This document shows positions 36,601 through 51,000 of a DNA stretch of 64,000 bases, piece by piece. This DNA comes from Sophora flavescens (taxonomy: Eukaryota > Streptophyta > Magnoliopsida > Fabales > Fabaceae). A program made the translations under genes and the position numbers. Where the stretch lies: contig CM061063.1 of the NCBI GenBank assembly GCA_030762895.1, positions 104,430,210 through 104,494,209 of the forward strand, given 5' to 3'. The notes below the pieces were generated by a model that saw only the letters and a program-made list of their open reading frames with translations, did not search any database and was not told the origin of the DNA. Position 1 is the first letter of the stretch. Every line of letters begins with the position of its first letter.

Positions 36601-39600
36601 AAGTTGCTAGCCTCTTGATAATGATGAAATCCCATTTTGTTGTCACTCTCCTTGCTCTTATTCATGCTGCAGCCACTGCCCTTGATGTTTTTCCTCTGCA
36701 TAGTTTAAGGTTTGTGGAGAAGTAAAAGTGTTACTGGAATTGTAGCGGAGCAAGTGTGGAAAGTGAAGTTCAAACTTGACACCGATGATTGAAGTGCAAG
36801 CGAATCAGTTTGTTCAGTGTTGTGTCAATTTTAGAAAAGAATTGAGCTAAATATTAATATGCATGGTTTAAGAAAATTAAACACTGCTTTGTAGTGCCTC
36901 GCAAGGTGGAGCACCACACAAGGTGCAATACTGCAAGGCAATGCTGCAAAGCATAGTGCTGATACAATCTCTGAGTTAGCATCTTTATCATGCATCGGAT
37001 CTTCAATCAGGGGCTCTGGTATTGCAACGGCATTGGTTGCAATTCTTGAAGGTGGTGTCACTTATCAGTGTGTTTTTCGATTTGATTTAGAGGGTTCTGA
37101 AGGTTCACTCTCAAGAAGGGCTTCTGTTGATGAGTTTAAGGTGGAGACCGGTGAAGAAAAAATCTGGAGTAAATTGAGAGTTGCAGAGAGTTTAAGGAGC
37201 AAAAGTTACCATTGTGATTGGTAACAACTAACAGCGGAAAATGAATAGTTCAAATAATGAACACAAATAGAAAGAAATGAGAAGCTTCTTACATTTACTG
37301 CAAAGAGAATTGGTTTTTTGTTGTTTCGTTAACTCAACAATAACCAAAACACAATGAAATATCAAAACAATTATGTTATTTGAACAACCAAAATTTGGCA
37401 ACTTCGGGACAACTTTCGACAACGGTTCATGACGTTACCCATCTCGGTGTACCCATTAACCAAGTTCAACACCCCATTAACCACAATTTTGAACGACATT
37501 AACCGTTGTCACCGAGATGGGGAACTCATTAACCACCCACTAAGCTGTATTAATCACAATTTTGAACATCATTAATCGTTATCACTGAGATGAGTAACTC
37601 ATTAACCATTTACTGAACTGCATTAACTAAGCTTTTGCACATCATTAACCAAGTTATCAGATAATGAGTTACCTATCTACTTAATGTGTATCCATTAATC
37701 AAGTTCGACACATCATTAACCACAATTTTGAACGTTACTCATCGAGAAGTTGTCCCAAAGTTGATCCATTTTAGTTGTACAAATATCATTACTATTGTCC
37801 CAAACAAAGTACGTTCGGGATCTCTTAGTGAAAGCTAATATGGATGATGCCAAAGGCCTTCCTACCCCAATGGTTAGTAGCTGTAAATTGTCCAAACATG
37901 GAGGGAATTACATGGACAATCCTACTTTGTACAGATTCGTGGTTGGAGCGTTGCAATATGCGACTATTGCTAGACTTGAAATATTTTTCAGTGTCAGTAA
38001 AGTGTGTCAATTCCTGTCATCACCTTTGGATGAACATTGGAAGGCAGTGAAATGCATATTATGGTACCTTAAAGGGACTATCTCACATGGGTTAATGCTC
38101 AAACCTGCTCAATCTGGACGACCATTCAACCTTCAAGGTTTTAGTGATGTTGATTGGGCAGCAGATCTAGATGACAGAAGATCAACTTCTGGGTCTTGTG
38201 TCTACTTTTGACCTAATCTGGTATCATGGTGGTCTCGCAAGCAGCCTCTTGTTGTTAGATCAAGCACCGAAGCCGAGTATCGAAGTCTGGCATCCACCAC
38301 TTTTGAGGTTTTATGGGCCACGGGCCAAGGCATTGTGAGTAGGCACCAGTTGAATCATAGGTATAGGACGTGTCAAATATTTAATAGCAGTTAATTGCCT
38401 CATGATTATTGTGACGACAAATCTGACAACAGAGTCCGCCTCCTCTGTATCGGCCACCACGGCTGCGATAGCCATATCGGCCTCCCCGACCACCTCGAAA
38501 GCCAGGCACAAAAATTGGAATTAGGATTCGCAAAAGAACCATTGGAGGAAGGACCATGAGATCGTGTATTAGAATTGGTTACTTGATTAGGAGGTTGAGT
38601 AAAAGGTGCTGATTTAGTTAGATTTACGGAGAATGCATCAGAGGTAATCTTGGCGTTGCATCGCTCCAGCCGAGATTAATGAGCAAGCAGTGATTCTATT
38701 TCAGTGATTGTGTACGGCTCCACGCGACTCTCAATGGTAGGAAATATTACTTGATATTCATAGGGCAATCCTTCCAAGATTGCATCAAGATACTCCTGAA
38801 ATGAGACCGGATTGCTGATAAAGATGAGAGAATCCACAATCGCTTTGATTCTGAGCAAGTGTTCGGAAATCTTCCTATCGCCTTTCACCATGTGGCAAAG
38901 CTCTGAACGCAACTGCATGCTCCTTGCTTTGGTTTTCGAATTGAAAAAATTGTGGAGCTTGTCCCAGAGCTCCCATGCGTGCGTGCAACCGACAACACGA
39001 GTGTGAATGGAGTCCGAAATAGAATTGAGAAGCCATATGAATAGATGCTGATCTTGTGCTTCCCAGGCCAAGAATGCTTGATTCACCTTATCACTGATGC
39101 GATCATCTTTTGACAAGTAGTGAGGAGGAACCCTAGGGCACATGACGAAATGCACAAGCCTGTTCGCACGAATCACTGCCTCGACTATTTGTTTTCTGTG
39201 AAGGAAATTCTTGTCGGTGAGTTTCTGTTACAATTGACGAGAGTTTGGGGATGGATGCGAGCGGCGCTGGCACCGATGATGGAGGTGGCGGAGGCGGTGG
39301 TGGATCACCGTTATCAGACGCTGAAGCCATGGACGAAAAGTCAAGTTCTTGATACCATATTACAAGTAGAGCAGAGAGAGAAGAGAGAAGAATCTAGAGA
39401 GATTCTGAATCTGAATTTTGTATTTCTTAACTTGTAGATACAGAGTATGTGAAAGTATTTATAGGGAATAGAAAGCTAACCGTCTAACTAATTGGTGAGT
39501 CAACATAGTGAGCTGATCAGCTGCATGCAAGCCTATCATATACTCTAAACAATTTCTATATCAAAATCATGATTGCTTTTTGTAAACTTTTGTTTCACAC

Positions 39601-42600
39601 AGCCAAAATCTAAACCAAACAGGCACATACTATATTTATTATTGAATGACACTCTACGCTTAACAGTTGCTGTTCTTTTGCAGGATATATCTGAAGCAAC
39701 TGAATTTCATCCTATTGTTTCATCCTTTGTTGATGTTGCTACAAAGCATGAATTATGCATATTTGCATTGAAGTTTGAGATTCATCAGCTTTCTGCAACA
39801 ATATGTAGCAAGTATTGTGCTGTGTCTTCTATTCAAAGCCATTTTAAGATAATTCTTTTATCTATTATGCTATTAATGATTTTACTTCGTTCATCACTTA
39901 AAAATTTGTTTTTTCATTAAAAAAACGATAAGAGTGCATATCCTCATTTTTTAAGGAGCTACTAAATCTCGCATTTTCTGACCTCTGCCTCATTTCAATG
40001 ACTGATTGTGTAAAAAAGAATCAAAACATGTACTAGTATTGTTTTTTAGTCAATTAATTATGTTATTTTATTTTTCTCTCCATTTTTAGGAGGTATGGTA
40101 AAGGAATCGCGGAAATAATTCTTGAAGGAGGAATTGTTGAGTCTAAGCTCTACAAGGAACATGGGATTATTGTTTCCAATTTCAAGTCCGGGAAAGTGGT
40201 TGATCCAAAGAGAAAGGAAGTCATTTTACATATCAGAGGGGTTTGTTTCTTCTTTTTAATCTCTGTAGTATAGAATTTTTTCTTAATAGAAAGAAATTTA
40301 TCAACGAAGAAAAGAAAAGTATAAAGATAGAGGATACAACATCTTCAGAAGATAACAACAAAACACCCAAAATCTAATAGACCGAATCATGTAACAAATT
40401 ATGGCAATCACCTGCATGCCTGACAAAAAGATTCCTCTAAAGAGACCATGAGCAGAAAACCAAGGGGAACCTAAATATGACAATTCACCTTTAGCGACTT
40501 TTGTCATCTCTTCAATATGTGCTACTTCAAGTTTCTCCTTAATACAACCATTCCTGATCTTGTCATTTCTTATATATCCACAACAACCTTTTCATCTCCC
40601 CTGTACTTATTTGCACTTGTTGGCTTTTTATTGCCCATACCGTAGCATACCATAGAGTATCGCCAGTCTTATATCTGCAAGGCAAGGTTTTCCTTTGAGT
40701 TCGATAGTAAGCTTGTGGTCACAAATCACACCTGAACCACTTGAATCCGCCCATTTGTAAGATAGGTCAATATACCTAATTTGGGTAGCCTGTGGTAAAA
40801 AACGGGTTGGAGCACAGCACTAGAAACTTCAAGCAGATAGTTATTATGTTTCCCCTTCTTTTATGAAATAAGATTTACATATGGCATTTTATAAAGACGA
40901 ACTAAAAGTTTGTAGATGGTACATGTTGAATATAATTAATATATGGACGGTGTGGACGGTTGTTGAATATAATTAATGGACGGTGGATTTATGTGGACGG
41001 TGGAGTCACATCCATTGTATTCTTATGATTCATTGTATATTTCTCCTAGGACTTAGTATAGACTTTTATTGTTCTAGGAATCCAGTCTAGAGTCAAGTAT
41101 ATATATATCTTGTACTCCTATTCAATAATATACAAGTAAAAGTATTCAGTTTTCATATTCAAGTTGGTATCTAGAGCCTTGTTGGTTCCTGTTTGGTATG
41201 TTCATTGGGTTTCAGCTGTTGTGAACACTGGCCCAAGTTTTTTGAAGTTGTCTGGTGACCGGAGTGACACTGCCGTTCATCTCAGACGTCGCCGACCGGA
41301 CGTCCGCCCAAGCTCCACCGCTAGATTCGTTGTCACGCGCCCTCACGCGCCGTCGACAAAATTCTCACTCTCCGGCACGTGTAATCCACGCGCCGCCTTC
41401 CCGGCTTCCGTTTGCGCCGTTGATTCCGCTGCCGTGATCACCGTCCTCTCCTGGTTCTGTTCCACCCCTGTTTGGTTTGTGGGTCTGCCGTTGTGCTACC
41501 CCTTCATTGAATCTTGTTGTTGTTTGTATTCTGTTGCTCTTCTTCCATGGCAGAAAAGAAGAGCTTGAGCCCCTGTTTGATTTCTGGTTCCCCCACTATT
41601 ACTACCAAGTCAAATGAAGATCATCTACTTTCAGCCAGTGAGTATAAGGAGTATCTTCAATTTAAAGCCACTCAACAGGCTTTTCCTTCGGCCACCATTG
41701 CTCACACTGGTAACTCTAAAGTTTGTCTCTCTCAATCTACATCTGTTGGATCTTGGATTTTAGACTCTGGTGCTTCTGATCACCTAGCTGGTAATCCTTC
41801 TCTTTTCTCTAAATTGTCATTCCCTAAAACATCTCACAGTATTACTCTTGCTGATGGGTCTAAAGCACAAGCCGCTGGTATTGGTCAAGCTTCACCTCTT
41901 CCATCCTTACCTTTAAATTCAGTCTTGTTTGTACCAGATTGCCCCTTTAATTTAATTTCAATTAGCCAAATTACTCGCACTCTAAATTGTTCCATAACCT
42001 TTAATTTTGATTCCTTTGTTATACAGGACCGGAGTACGGGACAAACGATTGGATCTGGATCTGAATCACAGGGCCTCTACTACCTTCGATCTTCCTCATT
42101 CACCGTATGTGCTGTTTCAGAGTCTGTCGATCTCTTACATCATCGTCTGGGTCATCCAAGTCTAGAAAAATTAAAGCAGATGGTCCCTCATCTTTCACAT
42201 TTGAAGACCTTGAACTGTGAGTCATGTCAACTTGGAAAACATGTTAGAGTATCTTTTCCTAGTAGTGCCGTGAGTCGAACTATGTCTCCTTTTGATATTA
42301 TCCACTCTGATGTTTGGGGTCCTAGTCGTATTCCTTCTGTTCGAGGATATAGGTATTATGTTAATTTCATTGATGATTTCTCAAGATGCACCTAGTTATT
42401 TTTAATGAAAAATCGTTCTGAGTTATTTGATGTCTTTCAAACCTTTTGTTCACAAATAAAGAATCAGTTTGGAAAAACAATTCATATTTTGCGCAGTGAT
42501 AATGCAAAAGAATATTTTTCCGCATCTTTTAAATCCTTTTTGAGTTCTCATGGCATCATACATCAGTCCAGTTGTCCTCACACACCACAGCAAAATGGTG

Positions 42601-45600
42601 TTGCTGAACGCAAACATCGTCATCTTGTTGATACAGCTCGGACTCTTTTAATAAATGCCAATGCACCCTTGAAGTTTTGGGGTGACGCTGTTCTTACAGC
42701 CTGTTATTTGGTAAATCGAATGCCATCTTCTGTTTTGGGTAATAAAATCCCTCACTCTATTTTATTTCCTAATGATTCTCTTTATACCGTTCCCCCTCGT
42801 GTGTTTGGTTCTACCTGTTTTGTCCATGATCTTTCTCCTGGTCGTGATAAGTTGTCTGCACGGACTGTTAAATGTGTCTTTCTTGGGCATTCTCGAGTGC
42901 AAAAGGGATATCGATGTTATTGTCCCTCTACACATCGCTTTTATGTATCTGCAGATGTTACATTTTTTGAAGATACCCCTACTTTGTCACATCAGCTACC
43001 TCCTATTCTACTCCATCTCAGGTACTACCCATTCCTCAACTTGCACAACCACAGGATGACCGCCCGTTTCATCGATATGGTATTTTTTATGAGCGTCGGG
43101 CTCTTAAAGTTCCTGAGATCACACCCAGTATTGATCCTCCTGATTCAGCTCCCGCTCCAATCGCTTCTCCCACTGCGGTCCAACCAGTCGCTTCTGCTGA
43201 CTTACCAATTGCCCTTCGTAAAGGTAATCGTTCTACTCTTAATCCCCATCCCATTTACAATTTCCTTAGTTACCATCGATTATCTCCTTCCCATTATGCC
43301 TTTGTATCTGCTTTGTCATCTGTTACCATTCCCAAGAATGTTCAGGAAGCACTGTCTCATCCAGGATGGCGACAGGCAATGGTTGATGAGATGACGGCTT
43401 TGGAATCTAATCATACACGGACCCTTGTTTCCCCTCCTGCTGAGAAATCAGTAGTTGGTTGTCGATGGGTATTTACAGTTAAAGTTGGTCCTAATGGGCA
43501 GGTGGATCGCTTGAAAGCCTGACTGGTCGCAAAGGGGTACACTCAGATCTATGGTTTGGATTACGGTGACACTTTTTCTCCCATTGCTAAGATGGCATCT
43601 GTTCGTTTGTTCTTGTCGATGGCCGCCATGAGACACTGGCCATTATACCAACTGGATATTAAAAATGCATTCTTACATGGTGATCTGGAGGAGGAAATCT
43701 ATATGGAGCAACCACTTGGGTTTGTTTCTCAGGGGGAGTCAGATCTTGTTTGCAGGTTACAGAAGTCCTTGTATGGCTTAAAACAGTCACCTCGTGCTTG
43801 GTTTGGAAAGTTCAGTAACGTCATCCAGCAGTTTGGCATGATTCGTTGCGAGGCAGACCATTATGTATTCTTTAAATGCTCATCCTTGAATAAACGTATT
43901 TATCTCGTGGTGTATGTGGATGATATTGTTATTACAGGTGACGATCAAGAAGGCATTAAGGAATTGAAGCAACACTTGTTTAAACATTTTCAAACCAAAG
44001 ATCTTGGACAATTGCGGTATTTTCTTGGGATTGAAGTAGCCCAATCAAGAACAGGTGTTGCCATTTCTCAGAGGAAATATGCCCTTGACATTCTTGAAGA
44101 AACAGGGATGCTAGATTGTAAACCTGTTGATACTCCTATGGACCCAAATGTAAAGCTTCTACCTAATGAGGGGGAGCCCTATCCTGACCCAGGCAGATAT
44201 AGAAGATTAGTTGGGAAGTTAAATTATCTCACCATGACTCGACCTGCACCTTGCTTTTCCGGTTAGTGTTGTAAGTCAGTTTCTCAACTCATCATGTGAC
44301 AGTCATTGGAATGCTGTTCTTCGGATCCTAAGATATATCAAGGGATCACCTGGTAAAGGGATTGTTTATATGGACAGGGGTCATACTAATATGATGGGGT
44401 ATACAGATGCAGATTGGGCAGGCGATGCTAGTGATAGGAGGTCTACTTCGTGCTCTTGTGTGCTTATTGGAGGTAATCTGATTTCATGGAAAAGTAAGAA
44501 GCAGAATGTTGTTGCAAGATCAAGCACAGAAGCAGAGTATCGTGCTATGGCTAATACTACTTGTGAACTCCTATGGCTAAAATATTTGCTCCAAGAGTTG
44601 AAGTTTTGTGAGATAGGTCCTATGGAACTTGCTTGTGATAACCAATCAGCATTGTATCTTTCTTTAAATCCCATCTTCCATGAAAGAACCAAGCATATAG
44701 AAGTTGATTGTCACTTCATCCGGGAAAAGATCCTCTCGGGCATCATTAAGACTTCCTTTGTGGGTACTAGAGATCAACTTGCAGATATGATGACTAAGTC
44801 TTTACGGGGTCCTAGAATAGCATACATATGTGACAAGCTGATTGCATCAGACATATATGCTCCAGCTTGAGGGGGAGTGTTGAATATAATTAATATATGG
44901 ACGGTGTGGACGGTTGTTGAATATAATTAATGGACGGTGGATTTATGTGGACGGTGGAGTCACATCCATTGTATTCTTATGATTCATTGTATATTTCTCC
45001 TAGGACTTAGTATAGACTTTTATTGTTCTAGGAAAAGTCTAGAGTCAAGTATATATATATCTTGTACTCCTATTCAATAATATACAAGTAAAAGTATTCA
45101 GTTTTCATATTCAAGTTTACAAATGGGGCTTAATTAAAAATTTCATACACTTGTTTGGTTTGGTCACTTTGGTGATGGTGAAGTTTGGGATTTAGATTGA
45201 GTTTTTCGATGATGGTATGGTAGGTGGATACTATTCCCTCCACAGGTCACACCATTATAGCTGTACTGCTCAAGTGTTCATCATAGCATATGGATTTAGC
45301 CTTTATTTTCTTTGAGGTTTGTCATTTTTGGAATTTTTTTTTCATTTGTTGTCTTGTCTTTTGGTTTTCTTTGGGGTTTTGGTGGATCTTTTCCTAGAGT
45401 GTCTATTGCCACTTATGTTCAACTATTTTTTGTGATTTGTCTAAAATGCCGTTTATTAAATAATTGGTTGGTTCTAACACATATGTTAAGTATTAACTAA
45501 TAAAGGTCATATTAGAAAAAAGGGTCGGCAATGCACGAGGCTCCCAACAGTGGAGGGTGGATGTACGCATCCTTATCCCTGCAAGTGAAGAGACAGTTTT

Positions 45601-48029
45601 CAGAATTTGAACAGTGACCTCCAAGTCACAAGACAGGTGCCATGGTTCACAAAGGGCATTTTGGAAAAATAGTAAAAAAAAACTATTTAGGCAGGAATAG
45701 CAGTATAATCTTTTCCTTTTAGGATGTAATGACCCTTGTGTGGCCTATTCGTGTTACATCTTAGGCAGAATAATTATATGTTGTACACTTTTACTTGATT
45801 TTTTGGGATTGATTCATAGATCCCTTTTGGTATGTGGATATTATTCCTTCTCTTTCACTGCTCTTGATATGGTAAACTGGAATCGGAATCCTCAATTTCC
45901 TTAATCATCATATGAACCCTATATGTAAATTATAAACCCTTAATACCTCTTTTCCTTCTATCTTACTTCTGTGTATTATGGTATTAATCTGGTCAATTTT
46001 TCGGTGAGTTGTCCTTATTGGATTTTCAGAAAGATTGATGGGGAGTTTTGCATTAAATATTGGCTTTTGATTTCACCGCCTTTTTTGTATGTTTTTTTCT
46101 CTGTTGGAAGTAGGATGGTATTGCTGTATGTTTGGACAATGTTCTACTTACAGATCAAAATTGTCTTTCCCCCCTATAATCCCGGGAAATGAGAAAAGAG
46201 CATTATCATTGGTTTAACTCTTATATTCCCGGTGATACCAAATTGTTTGTCTTGATTAATGCATCTTCAATGATAATTTATGCCCATTGTCATTTCAATT
46301 TCAGTTTTGTTGATACTGTTGGTGATATTCCTTGATTTGCAGCCCATTGTTGAAAATAATATAGTGGACAATGTGGGTCATTCATGCAGCATTGAAGTAA
46401 ATTTTTCATCTAACGGAGATATGGATATGTCAGTAAAGGTATTCTCACTGTATTTCACTCTGATAACAAGTTGATGTGCATAGCGAGTGGCTAGCATTGA
46501 TTTGCACTTGTGTATGTAAGCAAGTTTAAAGCAGAAATATTCTGTTGGTTTTTATAGTATGTTATGTTTTTCCAACTTTATGTTACAGGGAATGCTTCAA
46601 CAACTTGAAGTGACATTTGATGCAGACATTCTATTAAATCTGTTGGAGTTTTATGATGTCTTTACGGCCTTCAAATTTCATAATGAAAGGGTATGCATCA
46701 TTTTTATTGATGTCCTGTTTTTTGTGCATTGTTTTTAGCCAGTCCCTACTTTTAGTTATGCTTAAAGTCTGGCAGTCAATGAAATTGTAAATTCTTTAAT
46801 GTGGGATTGTATTGTAGTATGTTATTTACCTTTTTTTTGTTGTTATGGTTGCATTTTATATGATTTTGTGATTATGGAAAATCTAGTATCCACTGTTCTG
46901 TTGCATCACTGTTCTCTCTCCTTTTTTTTTTGATAATAAAATAAATGTTATTAGAAAAGAAGAGGAGACTATAAAAGAAGAAGACAAGGCATTCTCACAA
47001 AACAGAAAAAAAGAAATGGTTAAAACTTATGTGGCAAAGCCACACAACAAAGCATACCAATCCCTCTGCATGTCTAACAAAGAAACACCGCCAAAAAGCC
47101 ATGAGCAGGGGGCTCTATAGGAATGCAAATTGAGTAACCCTATCCCAAATGAAGTCTAGGGTCGAAAATGTTGGCCGGTTGCAACCATCACCTAAGAGGG
47201 CGGTGAATTGGGTTTTCACTCATTTTAAAAATCTTTCACAAATTAGAAAAGATGCAATGGAAATCAATATAACAGAGTGAGTGAAAATATGTGCATAATG
47301 TTAAGAGAGTTAAGGAGACAAGCTTGCACAAAGAATTTTATTCTGGTTCGATCAATCACCACGATCTACATCCAGTTCCCATACAATTGTTTTTGCTTTT
47401 TCATTAAGTTCACTCATGTTTTCAAGGTGCTTGAGATACCTTTGTTCGAGCACTCTCCACCCAGAGCAAAAAGAGTTTTAGGACAATGTCCAAGGCTCCT
47501 ACTAACCTCTCTATGATTTACGGGTACTTGGGAAACCTTTCGAGCATTCTGCACCTCGGGCCACACCCTATCGCAAAAGTCTCTGGAGTTTTAGTGCCAC
47601 ACCCAAGGTTTCATTGCTTGTTTTCAGCCATGTCGTCTGACTCTTATATAGACGTCTGGCTGGGTCTGAAAGATATCGTTTGATCTAAACTAGCTCATGA
47701 TTTATTGTTCAGCTCGAGTCGTCTGGACTCTCTTTGGCCTTGAGTTGTCTAATGCAATCATCTAACATTCTTCATGTGTCTCCTCCTCCTTCTTGTACCT
47801 TGCGGTTATAATGTTGGAAATAGAATGACATTAATGTTCCACTTTCCAAGTAGCAAAGATTCTTTGTACATCAAGTAGAATGGGTTCAATGCATCTTAAG
47901 AAATAGTGATAGCTTAATTATTGTCTTGTAAATTGCACTAGGCATTTATTATCTTAATAATCTTCATGTTTAAATTAAAACATTCTACTGGGTGTTTACA
48001 CACTCAAGATATTAATGTGGTTCTATTTC

Positions 48030-48070
<41 letters not shown>

Positions 48071-51000
48071 ATTTCAAAATATTTTTTATTATATTCATTA
48101 TTCATGATTAGTGACAATGAATTTGATTATTAATTATGAGTATGTCTTTAACTTATTAGAAGCTCAAGAATATTGAAAGAAAGAATAGAAGGGAGATAAC
48201 TTTCATTATTGAGAAAACTGAGTTCACCTTACAGAGAGCTACTGCTTTTGTATATATAGCAGAAACTAGACAGTTATTGCCAAGATAACAAATGAGTCAG
48301 TTGCAACTGAATAACAGAATGCACTGCTGAGCTAAACTAATAACTAACAGAATATGCACAACTAACAATAAACTGAAACTGAGCTATCTCTAACATTCCC
48401 CCATATAAGTTCAGGGAGGTTGTCCAAAGGAGTGCTTATCAAACACTCTGAGTTTGTCTCTTAGTATGCTGAATCTTGAGGATGAGAGAGGTTTGGTGAG
48501 TACATCAGCCCACTGATCTTGAGCAGGAACATGAGTGACACTTAAGCTGTGATTTAACACTTTCTCTCGAACAAAGAAAATGTCTAGCTCCATATGTTTG
48601 GTTCTGGAATGCGAGAACAGGATTGTGAGCCGGTGATACGATGCTTAGATTATCACATAGGATTCTAGGAGTGTGAATTTTAATCTTCGATTCTGAAAGG
48701 AGAGATTGTATCCAAAGGATTTCAGCACTCAAGGCTGCCATACTACATGCTCGGCTTAAAGATCGGACCTAGCAACAAGAGTCTGTTTCTTAGACCACCA
48801 AGAAAGAAGATTGGGACCAAGGTACACACAGGCACCAGAAGTGGGTCGCCTATCATCTGGATCAGATGCCCAATCAGCATCACAGAACCCGGTTAAAGTT
48901 AAGGGGGCATGAGTGGCAGCAGGCTCAATGAGAAGTCCATGATGCAAGGTACCCTTTAGGTACCTTAAAATGCGTTTAACAGCTTTCCAATGCTCCTCCA
49001 ATGGCTGAGATAAGAATTGACAAACTTTATTCACTGAGTAGGATATTTCTGGCCTTGTAAGTGTTGCATACTGCAAGGCTCCAACAACTGATCGAAACAA
49101 AGAAGGATCAGGGACATAGTCAGCCCCTAGTTTAGACAGTTTCAGATTAGCAACCATAGGCGTATTGATGCTCTTTGCAGACTCCATCTTGGCTTTGGAC
49201 AGCAAATCACGAATGTACTTTGTTTGAGAAAGAAGTAGAGCACCATTGGGTAGATGAGTAACCTCTATGCCCAGAAAATAGTCCAAGTTACCTAGTTGTT
49301 TCAGGGCAAATTCTGAATTCAGGGCTTCAATGAGACTCTGAATGTGAGAAAGAGAGTTTCCTGTGACAAGTATGTCATCAACATATACTAGAATTAGAAT
49401 GCAGTAGGTGGCAGTGTGCAGGAAAAAGAGTGAAGGATCACATTTGCTTGCCACAAAGCCTTTGAGTAGAAGAGCAGTTTTCAACCTTTCAAACCAGGCC
49501 CTGGGTGCTCGTTTGAGGCCATATAGGGCCTTGTGTAATCTGGCAGACTAGTGTTTTGTCTCGCCACCTCAAACCTGGGGGTTGTTGCATGTAGACTTCC
49601 TCATGTAGGGAGCCATTTAAAAAGGCATTGTTCACATCTAACTGCCGTATAGGCCAGCTACAAGATACTGCAATTGTCGAGACACATCCTAACAATGACT
49701 AGTTTAACAACAGGGGAAAAGGTTTTACGTAAAGTCACCGCCGACTTTTTGATGAAAACCCTTGGCAACAAGTCGGGCCTTGTACTTATTAACACCGCCA
49801 TCGTGGTTCTCTTTGACCCCGAACACCCATTTGCAACCAATAGGAGTTCTGTGTGGTGGAGAGGGAACCAAAGTCCAAGTGTGGTTGTTGAGTAAGGCAT
49901 CATATTCAGTTTTCATGGCTGCAGCCCAATGGGGAGCAGCTAAGGCCTGTTTAACAGAGGTTGGTTCTGTGGAAGTTAAAAGAAGGGTAGACTGAAGTCT
50001 AGGCATAACAATACCTGATTTGGACCTTGTTTGCATAGGATGTGTGTTGTGAGGGAGAGATGGAGGATGAGAGGACTCATTTGGTGAGGGCTCAGGCAAA
50101 TTTCCAGAAGAAGAAGAGGACGGACCCAAAGAACTGGAAGGACTAGGAGACTGAGCCAGAGTCTGAGGTGACTGAGTAGGTTGGGGAAAGGAGGTTGCAG
50201 GACTTAGATTTGCTTGGGTCGGCGGGACTAAGATGTCTTTGGATGGCACATGCAAGAGAAGAAGTCTTGACATGAGGACTTGGAGAAGAAGTGGGAGCCA
50301 CGAGAGGGTGTTGTTGGAGACAAAGTAGGTGGTATGGAAGAAATTGGGAGAGTTGGAGACCGAGATGCGGTGAGCAATGTCTGAAGGAAACAAATCCGAG
50401 TATGAAAAACGAATTTCATTAAACACAACATCTTTGGAAATAATCAGTTTGCCATCAGGACTAAGGCATTTGTAGCCTTTGTGGGAGGAGGAATATCCTA
50501 GAAAAACACACTCTTTGGAGTGATAAGAGAGCTTGTGCTGCTGATAAGGACGTATGAAAGGATAGCATGCACAACCAAAGGTCTTGAGGAACCGAAGGTT
50601 AGGTTCCTGGTGTAACAAAGTGGAGTAAGGAGATTTATAGTTGAGAACAGGCGAAGGCATTCTGTTGATCAAGTAAGTAGCTGTTAGAAAAGCATGATCC
50701 CAAAATTGGAAGGGTATGGATGCATGAGCCAAGATAGTGAGGCCAGTTTCAACTACATGCCTGTGTTTGCGTTCTTCAAGACCATTTTGGTGATGGGTGT
50801 GAGGACAAGCAAGCCTATGGACAATGCCAAAGGCAGACAGATACTTGAATAGAGGACGAAATTCCCCACCCCAATCACTTTGAACACTTTTGATTTTTGT
50901 GTTAAATTGTAACTCAACCATAGCTTTGAATTGAATAAATTGAGAAAGGGTATCAGACTTTCGTTTTAAAGGGAAGATCCAAGTGAAACGACTAAAGGCA

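Larger units (their letters stand above)
40924..45116 (+). mobile_element. Ty1-copia LTR retrotransposon B (4.2 kb, lacks gag)
   Basis: In VPS13 intron 17, sense orientation. LTRs lie at 40924-41164 and 44878-45116. I see a single difference cluster between them ('ggaatccagtc' against 'ggaaaagtc'), otherwise they look identical. Flanks are GTACA (40919-40923) and TTACA (45117-45121), a 5-bp target duplication with one mismatch. The primer site TGGTATCTAGAGCC follows the 5' LTR at 41165, and the polypurine tract 'gagggggag' ends at 44877. The LTR start TGTTGAATATAATTAAT is duplicated 37 bp downstream within the LTR, and GGACGGT occurs four times. Confidence 0.9.

Noticed and set aside
42772..43059. 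Separate hydrophobic protein gene inside copia B
   Set aside because: It is an out-of-frame reading of the integrase to RT linker.
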